64,000 nucleotides of DNA from Campylobacter concisus (GTDB lineage Bacteria; Campylobacterota; Campylobacteria; Campylobacterales; Campylobacteraceae), in NCBI RefSeq assembly GCF_003049735.1, contig NZ_PIRM01000004.1:1-64000 (forward strand), written 5' to 3'. The notes beneath the pieces were generated by a model, which was given only the letters and a program-made list of their open reading frames with translations, was not told the DNA's origin and did no database searches. Both the position numbers and the translations under genes were made by a program. Of the stretch, positions 57,260-64,000 are shown piece by piece (the first letter of the stretch is position 1; each line of letters starts with the position of its first letter).

Positions 57260-59875
57260 ATGAGAATTTTAAATATCTACCGCTTGTCTTTGATATTATT
57301 ATTTATCCTTGCTTTTGGTGCAGGACTTGCGACCTTTTTAGAAAATTTTTATGACACACAAACGGCCAGAGTGCTTGTTTACGAAGCGCTTTGGTACGAG
57401 TGTGTTATGTTTGCTTGCACTATTTGTTTAGCCATTAGTATCGTAAAAACCAAGATGTATAAAAAAATTGGCGCATTTTTGATACATCTTGCTTTTATCA
57501 TTATCTTCATCGGAGCTGCGCTTACAAGGTATTTTGGCGAAGAGGGCGTTATGCATCTTAGAGCTCTGCAAAGCTCAAACGTAATGCAAAGCGTCAAGCC
57601 TTATCTTAGAGTCGAAATGCTTGGAGAAAATTTTAGTTATCCATTAAAATTAAGCTTATTTGGTGAAAACGACTTTGAGTTTAAAAATTTTATAGATGGC
57701 AAGGAATTTATAATTAACTTGCTTGGATATAAAAAAGATGAGAAAAACGCTCCTGCTACGCTTAGTTTAGAGATAAGTTTTAACGGCGAAAAAAAGAGTA
57801 TTAAACTAAAAGGCGGAGCCGGATATGAGCTAGAGCCAAGTGTGCTAAGTTTTGGTGGGCAAGAGGTGAAATTTTACTTTAGCTCAAAGGCTTTAAAATT
57901 ACCATTTTCATTAAAGCTTGATGAGTTCATTTTGGAGCGATATGCAGGGCTAAATAGTCCATCATCTTATAAAAGCAAAGTAAGTATCGCTGGCAGTAAG
58001 TACGATATCTCGCTAAATAATCCACTAACGATTGATGGCTATAAAATTTTTCAGTCTTCATACGATCCTGACGAGCTTGGAAGCGCTTTTGAGATCAGCC
58101 GTGATCCTGGTAAGATCCCAACTTATATCGGATATTTCTTGCTTTGCGTTGGCTTTGTGGCAAATTTGTTTAGCAAAAAGAGCAGATTTTTTAGGCTACT
58201 AAATTTCATAAAAGGTTCGCAAATCGCATTTTTGGCTATTTTGCTTTTAAATGCTACTCCAAATTTTGCTAATGAAAATAATAAAAATTTAGACGCTCAT
58301 GCAAGCAAATTTGCCAAAATTTTAACTCAAGCTGATAACAGAATCGCTCCAGCTAGCTCTTACTCAAGAGCTGTGATAAGTAAAATTTCAACCAAAACTA
58401 CGCTATTTGGGCTTAGCAGCGAGGAGCTAATGCTCTCTTTTGCCATCTCGCCAAAAGAGTGGATGGATAAAAGGATAGTAAAGATCACAAGCGAGCGTGT
58501 GGGCGAGCTTTTGGGAGTTAATGAAAAATTTGCTAGTTTTAACGATGTCTTTAACGAAAATGGCGAGTATAAGCTGGCTAAATTTGTAGAAGCTGCAAAT
58601 GAAAAATCCGCCTCAAAAAGAGATAAATTTGACAACGACGTTATAAAATTTGACGAGAGATTAAATGTCTTATATCTTGCGCTAAAGGGCGAGATGCTTA
58701 AATTTATCCCAGCTAAAAATGGCGATAAATTAACATGGCTAGGCGTAAATGAAGCTTTTGGCTCAAGCGAAATTTCAAGCGAGTTTAAAAGCGTTTTAGG
58801 CGCTTATATAGAAAATTTAAGCCTTTGCGTAAAAAGTGGTGAGTGTAAAGAAGCTGATAAGAGTTTGGAGAAAATTTCAAGCTATCAAAGAAGCACTCTA
58901 GGCTCTCTTGCGCCAAGCGAGGCAAAGGCCAGCATTGAAGTGCTTTATAACCAAATGGAAATTTTTAAATTTCTTATATATTTTTACATGATTCTTGGAT
59001 TAGTTTCGCTCGCTCTTGGCTTTTATAGGCTATTTTCTGGAAAGAAATTTAGATTTGAAAGCGCATTAAGCCTTGCATTTTATTTTGGCTTTGCGGTGCA
59101 TTTGCTAAATTTAGCTCTTCGTGCTTATATCTCAGGGCATGCACCTTGGAGTGATGCCTATGAGAGCTTAGTGTATATCTCGCTTGCAAGTGTACTAGCT
59201 GGAGTTTTATTTTTTAAACATCAAAGCTTTGCTCTTGGAGCTGCTTCACTTTTTGCAAGTGTGAGCTTGCTGGTCGCTCATCTAAATTTTATAAATCCAC
59301 AAATAACAAATCTAGTCCCAGTTTTAAAGTCATTTTGGCTTAGTGTGCATGTAAGTGTCATCACGGCAAGCTATGGCTTTTTAGGCTTTAGTTTTGTGCT
59401 CGGGCTTCTTGGGCTTCTTTTAATGGCTATAAAAAATCAAAAAAACGAGCAAAAGCTCAGCGAGCAGATAAGATACCTCGCCGCAACTAATGAGCTAAGC
59501 CTCATCATAGGACTTAGCTTGCTAACTATTGGAAATTTTCTTGGTGGCGTCTGGGCGAATGAGAGCTGGGGTAGATACTGGGGCTGGGACAGCAAAGAGA
59601 GCTGGTCGTACATTACGATAATTATTTATGCTATTGTGCTTCATTTAAGATTTATCCCAAGATTAAAAAATATTTTTACCTTTTTAGTAGCTAGCGTGCT
59701 CTCTTTTGGTTCAGTTATTTTTACCTATTTTGGTGTAAATTTCTATCTAAGCGGACTTCACTCATACGCAAATGGCGATGGATTTAGCGTTTCAAATTTG
59801 CTTTATTTGATTTTAATGCTCTTAGCTTTGCTAATCGCCTTTGCTTATAGAGGCAAGGATATAAAAGAGATTTAG
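57260..59875 (+). CDS. ccsA1: Cytochrome c synthase, fused CcsBA type, dedicated CcsA1
   Basis: This 871-residue system-II cytochrome c synthase fuses CcsB and CcsA. Membrane segments lie at ~10-25, 45-65 and 70-90, followed by a large periplasmic ResB-like domain to ~290. A further periplasmic region precedes the CcsA half with several helices. The WWD haem-handling motif is GVWANESWGRYWGWDSKES at about 767-785, and conserved His lie in AVHLLNLALR and SVHVSVITAS. In Wolinella, CcsA1 is needed to attach haem to the CX15CH site of MccA. The gene follows mccD in the same operon, which supports this role here. Confidence 0.92.
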   Translation: MRILNIYRLSLILLFILAFGAGLATFLENFYDTQTARVLVYEALWYECVMFACTICLAISIVKTKMYKKIGAFLIHLAFIIIFIGAALTRYFGEEGVMHLRALQSSNVMQSVKPYLRVEMLGENFSYPLKLSLFGENDFEFKNFIDGKEFIINLLGYKKDEKNAPATLSLEISFNGEKKSIKLKGGAGYELEPSVLSFGGQEVKFYFSSKALKLPFSLKLDEFILERYAGLNSPSSYKSKVSIAGSKYDISLNNPLTIDGYKIFQSSYDPDELGSAFEISRDPGKIPTYIGYFLLCVGFVANLFSKKSRFFRLLNFIKGSQIAFLAILLLNATPNFANENNKNLDAHASKFAKILTQADNRIAPASSYSRAVISKISTKTTLFGLSSEELMLSFAISPKEWMDKRIVKITSERVGELLGVNEKFASFNDVFNENGEYKLAKFVEAANEKSASKRDKFDNDVIKFDERLNVLYLALKGEMLKFIPAKNGDKLTWLGVNEAFGSSEISSEFKSVLGAYIENLSLCVKSGECKEADKSLEKISSYQRSTLGSLAPSEAKASIEVLYNQMEIFKFLIYFYMILGLVSLALGFYRLFSGKKFRFESALSLAFYFGFAVHLLNLALRAYISGHAPWSDAYESLVYISLASVLAGVLFFKHQSFALGAASLFASVSLLVAHLNFINPQITNLVPVLKSFWLSVHVSVITASYGFLGFSFVLGLLGLLLMAIKNQKNEQKLSEQIRYLAATNELSLIIGLSLLTIGNFLGGVWANESWGRYWGWDSKESWSYITIIIYAIVLHLRFIPRLKNIFTFLVASVLSFGSVIFTYFGVNFYLSGLHSYANGDGFSVSNLLYLILMLLALLIAFAYRGKDIKEI

Positions 59876-59883
59876 GAGATATG

Positions 59884-60708
59884 ATGAAAAAGAGTTTAGT
59901 TTTATTGTTTGCTTGTTTGGGACTATTGAATGCTGGCTATATCAAAGAGGCTTTAAGCGCAAAAGACGATCACAACAAGCTAGCACAAATTTATGAAGAT
60001 GCTTGCGATAAAGAGAAAAAGGCATCAGGATGCTACAATCTAGCTGTGCTTTACAGCAGAGGCGATGGCAACGTCAAAAAGGACGAAGCAAAGGCAGCAA
60101 TGCTTTATGAAAAAGCTTGTGATCAAAATTTCTCTATGGCCTGCAGTAATCTTGGCTACGCCTATGAAAAAGGTAAAGGCGTGGAGAAAGACCTAGAAAA
60201 AGCAGTGAAATTTTATGAAAAAGCCTGCAAAGACAACGAGGGTTGCACGGAGCTTGGCTTGCTTTATGCAAATGGCACCGGAGTGACAAAGGATCTTAAA
60301 AAGGCAAAAGAGCTTTACGAAAAGGCTTGCAAGGCAGGGGACGGCATAGGATGTAGCAACCTTGGCTACCTATATGCGCAGGGCGAAGGCGTCGAGAAAG
60401 ACTATGCAAAAGCCAAAGCAAACTACGAAATGGCTTGTGCAAACGAAGCTGGCATAGGGTGTGATAATCTTGGCTTTTTATATGTTTATGCACAAGGAGT
60501 TGATCAAAACCTTACAAAAGCCACAAAGCTTTACGAGCAAGCGTGTATATATGGATATGAAAAGGGCTGCAACAACTACGCTATCATGCTAGCTGAAGGC
60601 AAAGGCGTAAAAGAAGATGTAGAGAAAGCACGTGAAATTTTTACTAGAAGCTGCAAAAATGGCCTAAAAGAAGCGTGCGAGAATTTAGAAATTTTAGGAA
60701 AGCATTGA
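59884..60708 (+). CDS. Secreted Cys-rich Sel1-like repeat protein
   Basis: This 274-residue protein has a signal peptide (MKKSLVLLFACLGLLNAG) and about seven 36-residue Sel1-like repeats. Each repeat has a pair of cysteines eight residues apart, as in LYEKACDQNFSMACSNLGYAY. This is the pattern of Helicobacter cysteine-rich (Hcp) proteins, whose helix pairs are linked by disulfides. TTAGGAGAT lies before two ATG codons; the second (59884) is better spaced. It follows ccsA1 by only 8 bases, so it is probably in the mcc transcript. Its role there is unknown; periplasmic assembly or anchoring is possible. It resembles the frameshifted gene at 26.2-26.9 kb. Confidence 0.85.
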   Translation: MKKSLVLLFACLGLLNAGYIKEALSAKDDHNKLAQIYEDACDKEKKASGCYNLAVLYSRGDGNVKKDEAKAAMLYEKACDQNFSMACSNLGYAYEKGKGVEKDLEKAVKFYEKACKDNEGCTELGLLYANGTGVTKDLKKAKELYEKACKAGDGIGCSNLGYLYAQGEGVEKDYAKAKANYEMACANEAGIGCDNLGFLYVYAQGVDQNLTKATKLYEQACIYGYEKGCNNYAIMLAEGKGVKEDVEKAREIFTRSCKNGLKEACENLEILGKH

Positions 60709-60781
60709 TGCTTGATAAAGCTAACCTAGCGGTATTTAAAGCTTATAAATATAAAAATAAAAAATACTAAAGGAGATAATT

Positions 60782-61903
60782 ATGATTTTACGTTCTATCT
60801 TGGGTTCAGCACTGCTGGCGACCCTACTCTTTGGTGCTTCGGCAAATGAGCAAACTGTCAAAATGAAACCGATGTTTCAAAGCGTGGATCCTAGCAAGGC
60901 TACACTAGTAGGAAGTGGCGAGGATAAGGAGTATTGTGCTGTTTGTGGAATGAATTTGGTTAAATTTTATAAGACTAATCACGTATATAACGGCAAGCAA
61001 GTAGCATCACTTCACTGCTTATATGAGCTAACAGAAGGCAAGATCCCAAGCGACGCGCAGGTCGTCGATACTAAAAATCTAAATTTGATCGATGTAAATA
61101 AAGCCTTTTATGTCGTTGGTAGTAGCGTCAAGGGTACAATGACTAGAAATAGCAAATACGCCTTTTCAACCGAGGCTGACGCAAAAGAATTTCAAGCAGA
61201 AAATGGCGGCGAGATAATGAACTTTGCCAAAGCTTACGAGATAGCTGGACAGGATTTTGAAGGCGATAATAAAATGATCAAAGCTAAGCGTGAAGATGGC
61301 GTTTACGCACATGGTAAGGAATTTTACGAGGCAAACTGCGACAAAACTGATCCAAAAAGCTTTAAGGCTATCTCTGAGCTAAAAGCTCATCTCAAAAAAG
61401 TATGCGACGCAAAAGAGGCTAACAAAGCTCCAGAGTACGACAAGCACTTGCAAGCCGCTGCTCTTTATCTATGGGACGCTCCAGCAAATTTAGGTACTAG
61501 CAACCAAGCTTCAAAAGCTAAACAAGAAATAAAAAAACCTGAGAGAATAGTCGTACCAAAGGGCGCAAGATGTGCGATATGTGGCATGCTTGTCAAAAAT
61601 TCTCCATGGGCAACACTCATCAAAGCAGATGGCAAGGATTATTATTTTGATGGTGTAAAAGATATGGCGCAATTTTACTTTGCGGATGGCAAAATGAAAG
61701 ATGCTTATGTGAGTGATTATTACACGCTAGAAAAGCTTGATGCAAAAGATGCGTTTTATGTTCATGGCTCAAACGTTTATGGACCAATGGGCGACGAATT
61801 TATCCCATTTAAAGACGAAGCAAAGGCAGAGAGCTTTTTAAAAGATCATGCTGGCAAAGGTGTCATAAGATTTGACGAGATAAAGAATTTTATCGGTAAA
61901 TAG
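60782..61903 (+). CDS. Double NosL-domain copper-binding-type protein
   Basis: This 373-residue periplasmic protein has a signal peptide (~1-21) and two NosL-like domains. The first has YCAVCGMNL (Cys52, Cys55, Met) and a downstream His/Cys pair ASLHCLYEL. The second has RCAICGMLV (Cys264, Cys267) with YYFDGVKDMAQFY. Both keep the CxxCGM signature that binds Cu(I) in NosL, the copper chaperone of nitrous oxide reductase. A middle segment (~180-245) has two more Cys in KTDP and KKVCDA contexts. AAAGGAG precedes the ATG. Within this locus a role supplying copper to MccA, rather than to a nitrous oxide reductase (none visible here), is plausible. Confidence 0.78.
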   Translation: MILRSILGSALLATLLFGASANEQTVKMKPMFQSVDPSKATLVGSGEDKEYCAVCGMNLVKFYKTNHVYNGKQVASLHCLYELTEGKIPSDAQVVDTKNLNLIDVNKAFYVVGSSVKGTMTRNSKYAFSTEADAKEFQAENGGEIMNFAKAYEIAGQDFEGDNKMIKAKREDGVYAHGKEFYEANCDKTDPKSFKAISELKAHLKKVCDAKEANKAPEYDKHLQAAALYLWDAPANLGTSNQASKAKQEIKKPERIVVPKGARCAICGMLVKNSPWATLIKADGKDYYFDGVKDMAQFYFADGKMKDAYVSDYYTLEKLDAKDAFYVHGSNVYGPMGDEFIPFKDEAKAESFLKDHAGKGVIRFDEIKNFIGK

Positions 61904-61904
61904 T

Positions 61905-62090
61905 GTGAAATTTCTAGTTTTTTTGGCGTTATTTTTTGGACTTTCTTATACGCTTTTAGCGGCACACTATCTTAGCTTTGATCATAAAGCAAAGCAAGAT
62001 GAGCTAAGAGAAATTTCTAAAATAACAAGAGCAAATGCTGCTTTTAGTTTTAACCAAAAGGGGCAAAAAGGCTTTGTCTATGATAGGTAA
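61905..62090 (+). CDS. Small membrane-anchored protein of unknown function
   Basis: This 61-residue protein starts at GTG 61905, one base after the NosL gene. It has one N-terminal hydrophobic segment (~2-20) that may be a signal anchor, then a charged tail (FDHKAKQDELREISKITR). There is no recognised family. The stop overlaps the permease start by 11 bases, so it is translated with the cluster. Though short, the tight packing on both sides supports it as a real gene. Confidence 0.6.
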   Translation: MKFLVFLALFFGLSYTLLAAHYLSFDHKAKQDELREISKITRANAAFSFNQKGQKGFVYDR

Positions 62091-63189
62091 AAATTTTATA
62101 AACTATGCTGTGGTTCTGCTTTTTAAAGATAGAAAGGATCACCTTTTTAGCTTTTGCCTCTTTGCACTCATTATCTTTGTGCTAAGCTCGGTACTTTTCA
62201 TCTCTGGATCGATCCAACATGATCTTATAAATTTAGTAAAAGATAGATCAAGTATCGTAGTGAGTGCATTTCGCGCTGGTAAAAATGACCTCATGCACCC
62301 TGGCTATATCTACGATATCTCGAAGATCGATGGTGTAAGTGATGTAAGGGGTGTAGTTGATGGAGAGTACTACTTCGTTCAAAAGCGTGTTTGGTTTCAT
62401 CTATATGAAGATGATAGCTTAAAAGAGGATGAGATGATCGTCGGAGAAGGTGTAAAGGCAGCGATGAATGAGCTTTACTACGACGAGAGCTTTAATTTTT
62501 TGACTGAAGAGCGCATGATACCAGTAAAGATATTAAAGACCATGCCGGCACAAAGTGGTTTAATCACAAATAGCGCTATATTTTTGCATCCAAATACGCT
62601 AAGGGCTATCTTAAATTTAAAAGATGAAGAGTATACAAAGCTCTATGTTGAGGTACCAAATACTGATGAGATCAGTGAAGTAGCTTTAAAGATAGAGAAT
62701 TTATATCCAAATTCTTTCGCTCTTAGTATAGAAGATGAGGTGGCTAAGGTTAGGCACCTTTACTATTATAAGGGCGGAATTTTTATGAGCATTTATGTTA
62801 GCGTCATGCTTATATTCTTTGTCTTGCTTAAAAACCAAATTTCACTTGCCTATGGTAGCAAAAAACGTGAAATAGCTATTTTAAGAAGCATTGGTTTTTG
62901 TATAAAAGATATTATATTTTTAAAATTTATACAAAATTTCATCGTGAGCGTTAGTGCTTTTTTACTCGGTGTTATGCTGGCTTATCTCTTTGTTTTTGTA
63001 TTAAATGCTCCACTTTTAAAAGGGATATTTTTAGGTGATGAGCTTTTAAATTTTACAAATTTCACGCCTATTTTAGAGTTTGACAAGCTCTTTTTGATCT
63101 TTGTTTTTGGTGTGATACCATTTTTGGCGTTTGTACTCATACCTTCATGGAGAGTAGCAAGTAGTGACATAAATGAGGGGCTAAAATGA
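62080..63189 (+). CDS. FtsX/MacB-like ABC transporter permease
   Basis: This 369-residue membrane protein has one N-terminal helix (~18-40), a large periplasmic domain of about 200 residues, and three C-terminal helices (~240-265, 290-315, 330-355). This is the type VII (MacB/LolCE) layout; KKREIAILRSIGFCIKDI is the hallmark coupling-helix segment. I start at the ATG at 62080 (MIGKNFINYAV) because the family begins just before the first helix; the longer frame from 62035 lies inside the small gene. It works with the ATPase that overlaps its stop by 4 bases. Such systems move lipoproteins or periplasmic cargo by mechanotransmission; the cargo is unknown. Confidence 0.8.
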   Translation: MIGKNFINYAVVLLFKDRKDHLFSFCLFALIIFVLSSVLFISGSIQHDLINLVKDRSSIVVSAFRAGKNDLMHPGYIYDISKIDGVSDVRGVVDGEYYFVQKRVWFHLYEDDSLKEDEMIVGEGVKAAMNELYYDESFNFLTEERMIPVKILKTMPAQSGLITNSAIFLHPNTLRAILNLKDEEYTKLYVEVPNTDEISEVALKIENLYPNSFALSIEDEVAKVRHLYYYKGGIFMSIYVSVMLIFFVLLKNQISLAYGSKKREIAILRSIGFCIKDIIFLKFIQNFIVSVSAFLLGVMLAYLFVFVLNAPLLKGIFLGDELLNFTNFTPILEFDKLFLIFVFGVIPFLAFVLIPSWRVASSDINEGLK

Positions 63190-63854
63190 TAAATATAAGA
63201 GGTGTCAGCCTAGTTTATAACCAAAACAAACAAAATGAGTTTTGTGCTTTAAAAAATATAAATTTAGATATTAACGATGGCGAGCTAGTGATACTAAAAG
63301 GCATTAGTGGAAGCGGTAAAAGCACCTTGCTTTCGCTTATCGCCCTACTTCAAAAGCCAACTAGTGGAGAAATTTTGATAGATGGCACTAACATCGCGAA
63401 GCTACCTGATGCCTTTTGCTCTGAGCTTAGACACAAAAGGCTTGGACTTGTCTTTCAAAATTTTAACCTCATCGAGGGACTAAGTGTCTATGAGAATTTA
63501 CTAGCTCCATTTGCTCTAACAAATTTCAAGGCAAATGTGCGAGATGAGATGATAAAAAAGGCTCTAAGTCTCGCAAATATCGCTCATAAAAAAGATGAGA
63601 ACGTATCAAATTTAAGTGGTGGCGAGCGTCAAAGATGTGCGGTAGCTAGGGCTTTATCTATGGATGCTAACATCATCTTGGCTGATGAGCCAACGGCAAA
63701 TTTAGATAGACAAAATGCACGTGCATTTTTAGGCTTGCTAGAGTCTTTTAAAGCTCTAAAAAAGAGTGTTATTGTCGCTACTCACGATAGCATTTTTGAT
63801 GAGTTAAGTATCACAGATAGGGTTGTCAGCTTGCAAAACGGAGAGATAGTATGA
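63186..63854 (+). CDS. ABC transporter ATP-binding protein (LolD/MacB type)
   Basis: This 222-residue ATPase has Walker A GISGSGKSTLLS (~37-48), a Q loop in LVFQNFNLIEGLSVYENL, the signature LSGGERQRCAVARAL (~141-155), Walker B NIILADEPTANLD and an H-loop His in VIVATHDS. The short size and the EGLSVYENL Q-loop motif match the LolD/FtsE/MacB class that pairs with FtsX-fold permeases. It overlaps both neighbours by ATGA, so all three genes are translated together. Confidence 0.9.
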   Translation: MINIRGVSLVYNQNKQNEFCALKNINLDINDGELVILKGISGSGKSTLLSLIALLQKPTSGEILIDGTNIAKLPDAFCSELRHKRLGLVFQNFNLIEGLSVYENLLAPFALTNFKANVRDEMIKKALSLANIAHKKDENVSNLSGGERQRCAVARALSMDANIILADEPTANLDRQNARAFLGLLESFKALKKSVIVATHDSIFDELSITDRVVSLQNGEIV

Positions 63855-64000
63855 GTGTCTTTTTATCAAACGCCGTTATTGCCTTTTTGTTAGCGGAGTT
63901 TGTGCTTTTAGTTTTGATGAGCATTTCGCTCTTTTATGTCGTTAGGATCGTGAGGTCGTGGGATTACAATGCACTAACATCGCTTCAATACTCGCTTGAA
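63851..64000 (+). CDS. Membrane protein gene, 5' part only (runs off the window)
   Basis: A frame opens at ATG 63851, overlapping the ATPase stop, and stays open to the window end (50 residues). It starts with a strong hydrophobic helix (FLLAEFVLLVLMSISLFYVV, ~12-31) followed by a basic turn and SWDYNALTSLQYSLE. It seems to be another component of the NosL-ABC cluster; the family cannot be judged from this fragment. Confidence 0.6.
   Translation, partial: MSVFLSNAVIAFLLAEFVLLVLMSISLFYVVRIVRSWDYNALTSLQYSLE

Noticed and set aside
60782..61903. Nitrous oxide reductase maturation operon
   Set aside because: NosL domains are present but no nosZ, nosD, nosF or nosY is seen in the window; the ABC proteins are FtsX/LolD-type.

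Overview
The window looks like the chromosome of a host-associated Campylobacter close to C. concisus. The reasons are the AT-rich base composition with many AAATTT-type words, the family set (ThyX, a split flagellar hook system with two FlgE proteins, a TorA-like reductase with a monohaem partner, an epsilonproteobacterial mcc sulfite-reductase locus) and the dnaA-dnaN-gyrB order. It spans the replication origin: dnaA lies at 40.5-41.8 kb on the minus strand with DnaA-box clusters on both sides.

Layout. (1) 0-8.1 kb is an accessory island: the 3' end of a tyrosine-recombinase gene, a MobV-like relaxase gene, then an abruptly GC-richer iron/siderophore-type uptake module (RhtX-like MFS permease, alpha/beta hydrolase, TonB receptor, divergent AraC regulator), then a non-coding hairpin-rich stretch ending at the 3' end of a CAT-anticodon tRNA. 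(2) 8.3-15.2 kb on the minus strand is a peptide/amide catabolic operon (carbamoylase/allantoate-type M20 hydrolase, AbgA-like, PepE, DcuC, PepT) followed by a PP-loop tRNA-thiolation-like gene. (3) 15.3-20.2 kb holds dnaG and, divergently, a LapB-like TPR gene, rnhA, rnc and aroC. (4) 20.2-28.4 kb is mixed: a decayed autotransporter, a Y-family polymerase plus YolD pair, a TMAO/DMSO-type reductase and its cytochrome c, then a second GC-rich block (frameshifted Sel1 gene, ProC with an odd insertion, a lipoprotein). (5) 28.7-36.9 kb holds typA, a sigma54-type fliK-flgD-flgE operon, SRP RNA, an HD-domain gene and queF with an unusual basic tail. (6) 36.9-41.9 kb is the origin region (gyrB, dnaN, dnaA). 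(7) 41.9-50.3 kb holds ruvC, a MOSC protein, luxS, an orphan adenine methyltransferase, thyX, the second hook gene flgE2 with its own sigma54 promoter, a Na+/H+ antiporter-family permease and pyrE. (8) 50.5-64 kb is a complete mcc-type respiratory sulfite-reduction locus (two-component system with a haem-c sensor, octahaem MccA with a CX15CH haem site, MccB, MccC, MccD, dedicated CcsA1), followed in the same direction by a Sel1 protein, a double NosL-domain protein and an FtsX/LolD-type ABC system that runs off the window.

How the parts work together. The mcc locus encodes quinol oxidation (MccD), electron relay (MccC), catalysis (MccA), folding (MccB), haem attachment (CcsA1) and control (MccR/S). 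The co-directional double-NosL plus ABC cluster is the least understood part and is my best candidate for a poorly described system: a possible copper supply route for the haem-copper enzyme MccA. The peptide operon would turn N-terminal Asp dipeptides and carbamoyl or aminobenzoyl conjugates into amino acids and dicarboxylates for an asaccharolytic anaerobe. All functional calls come from reading motifs and from family knowledge; no database search was run.
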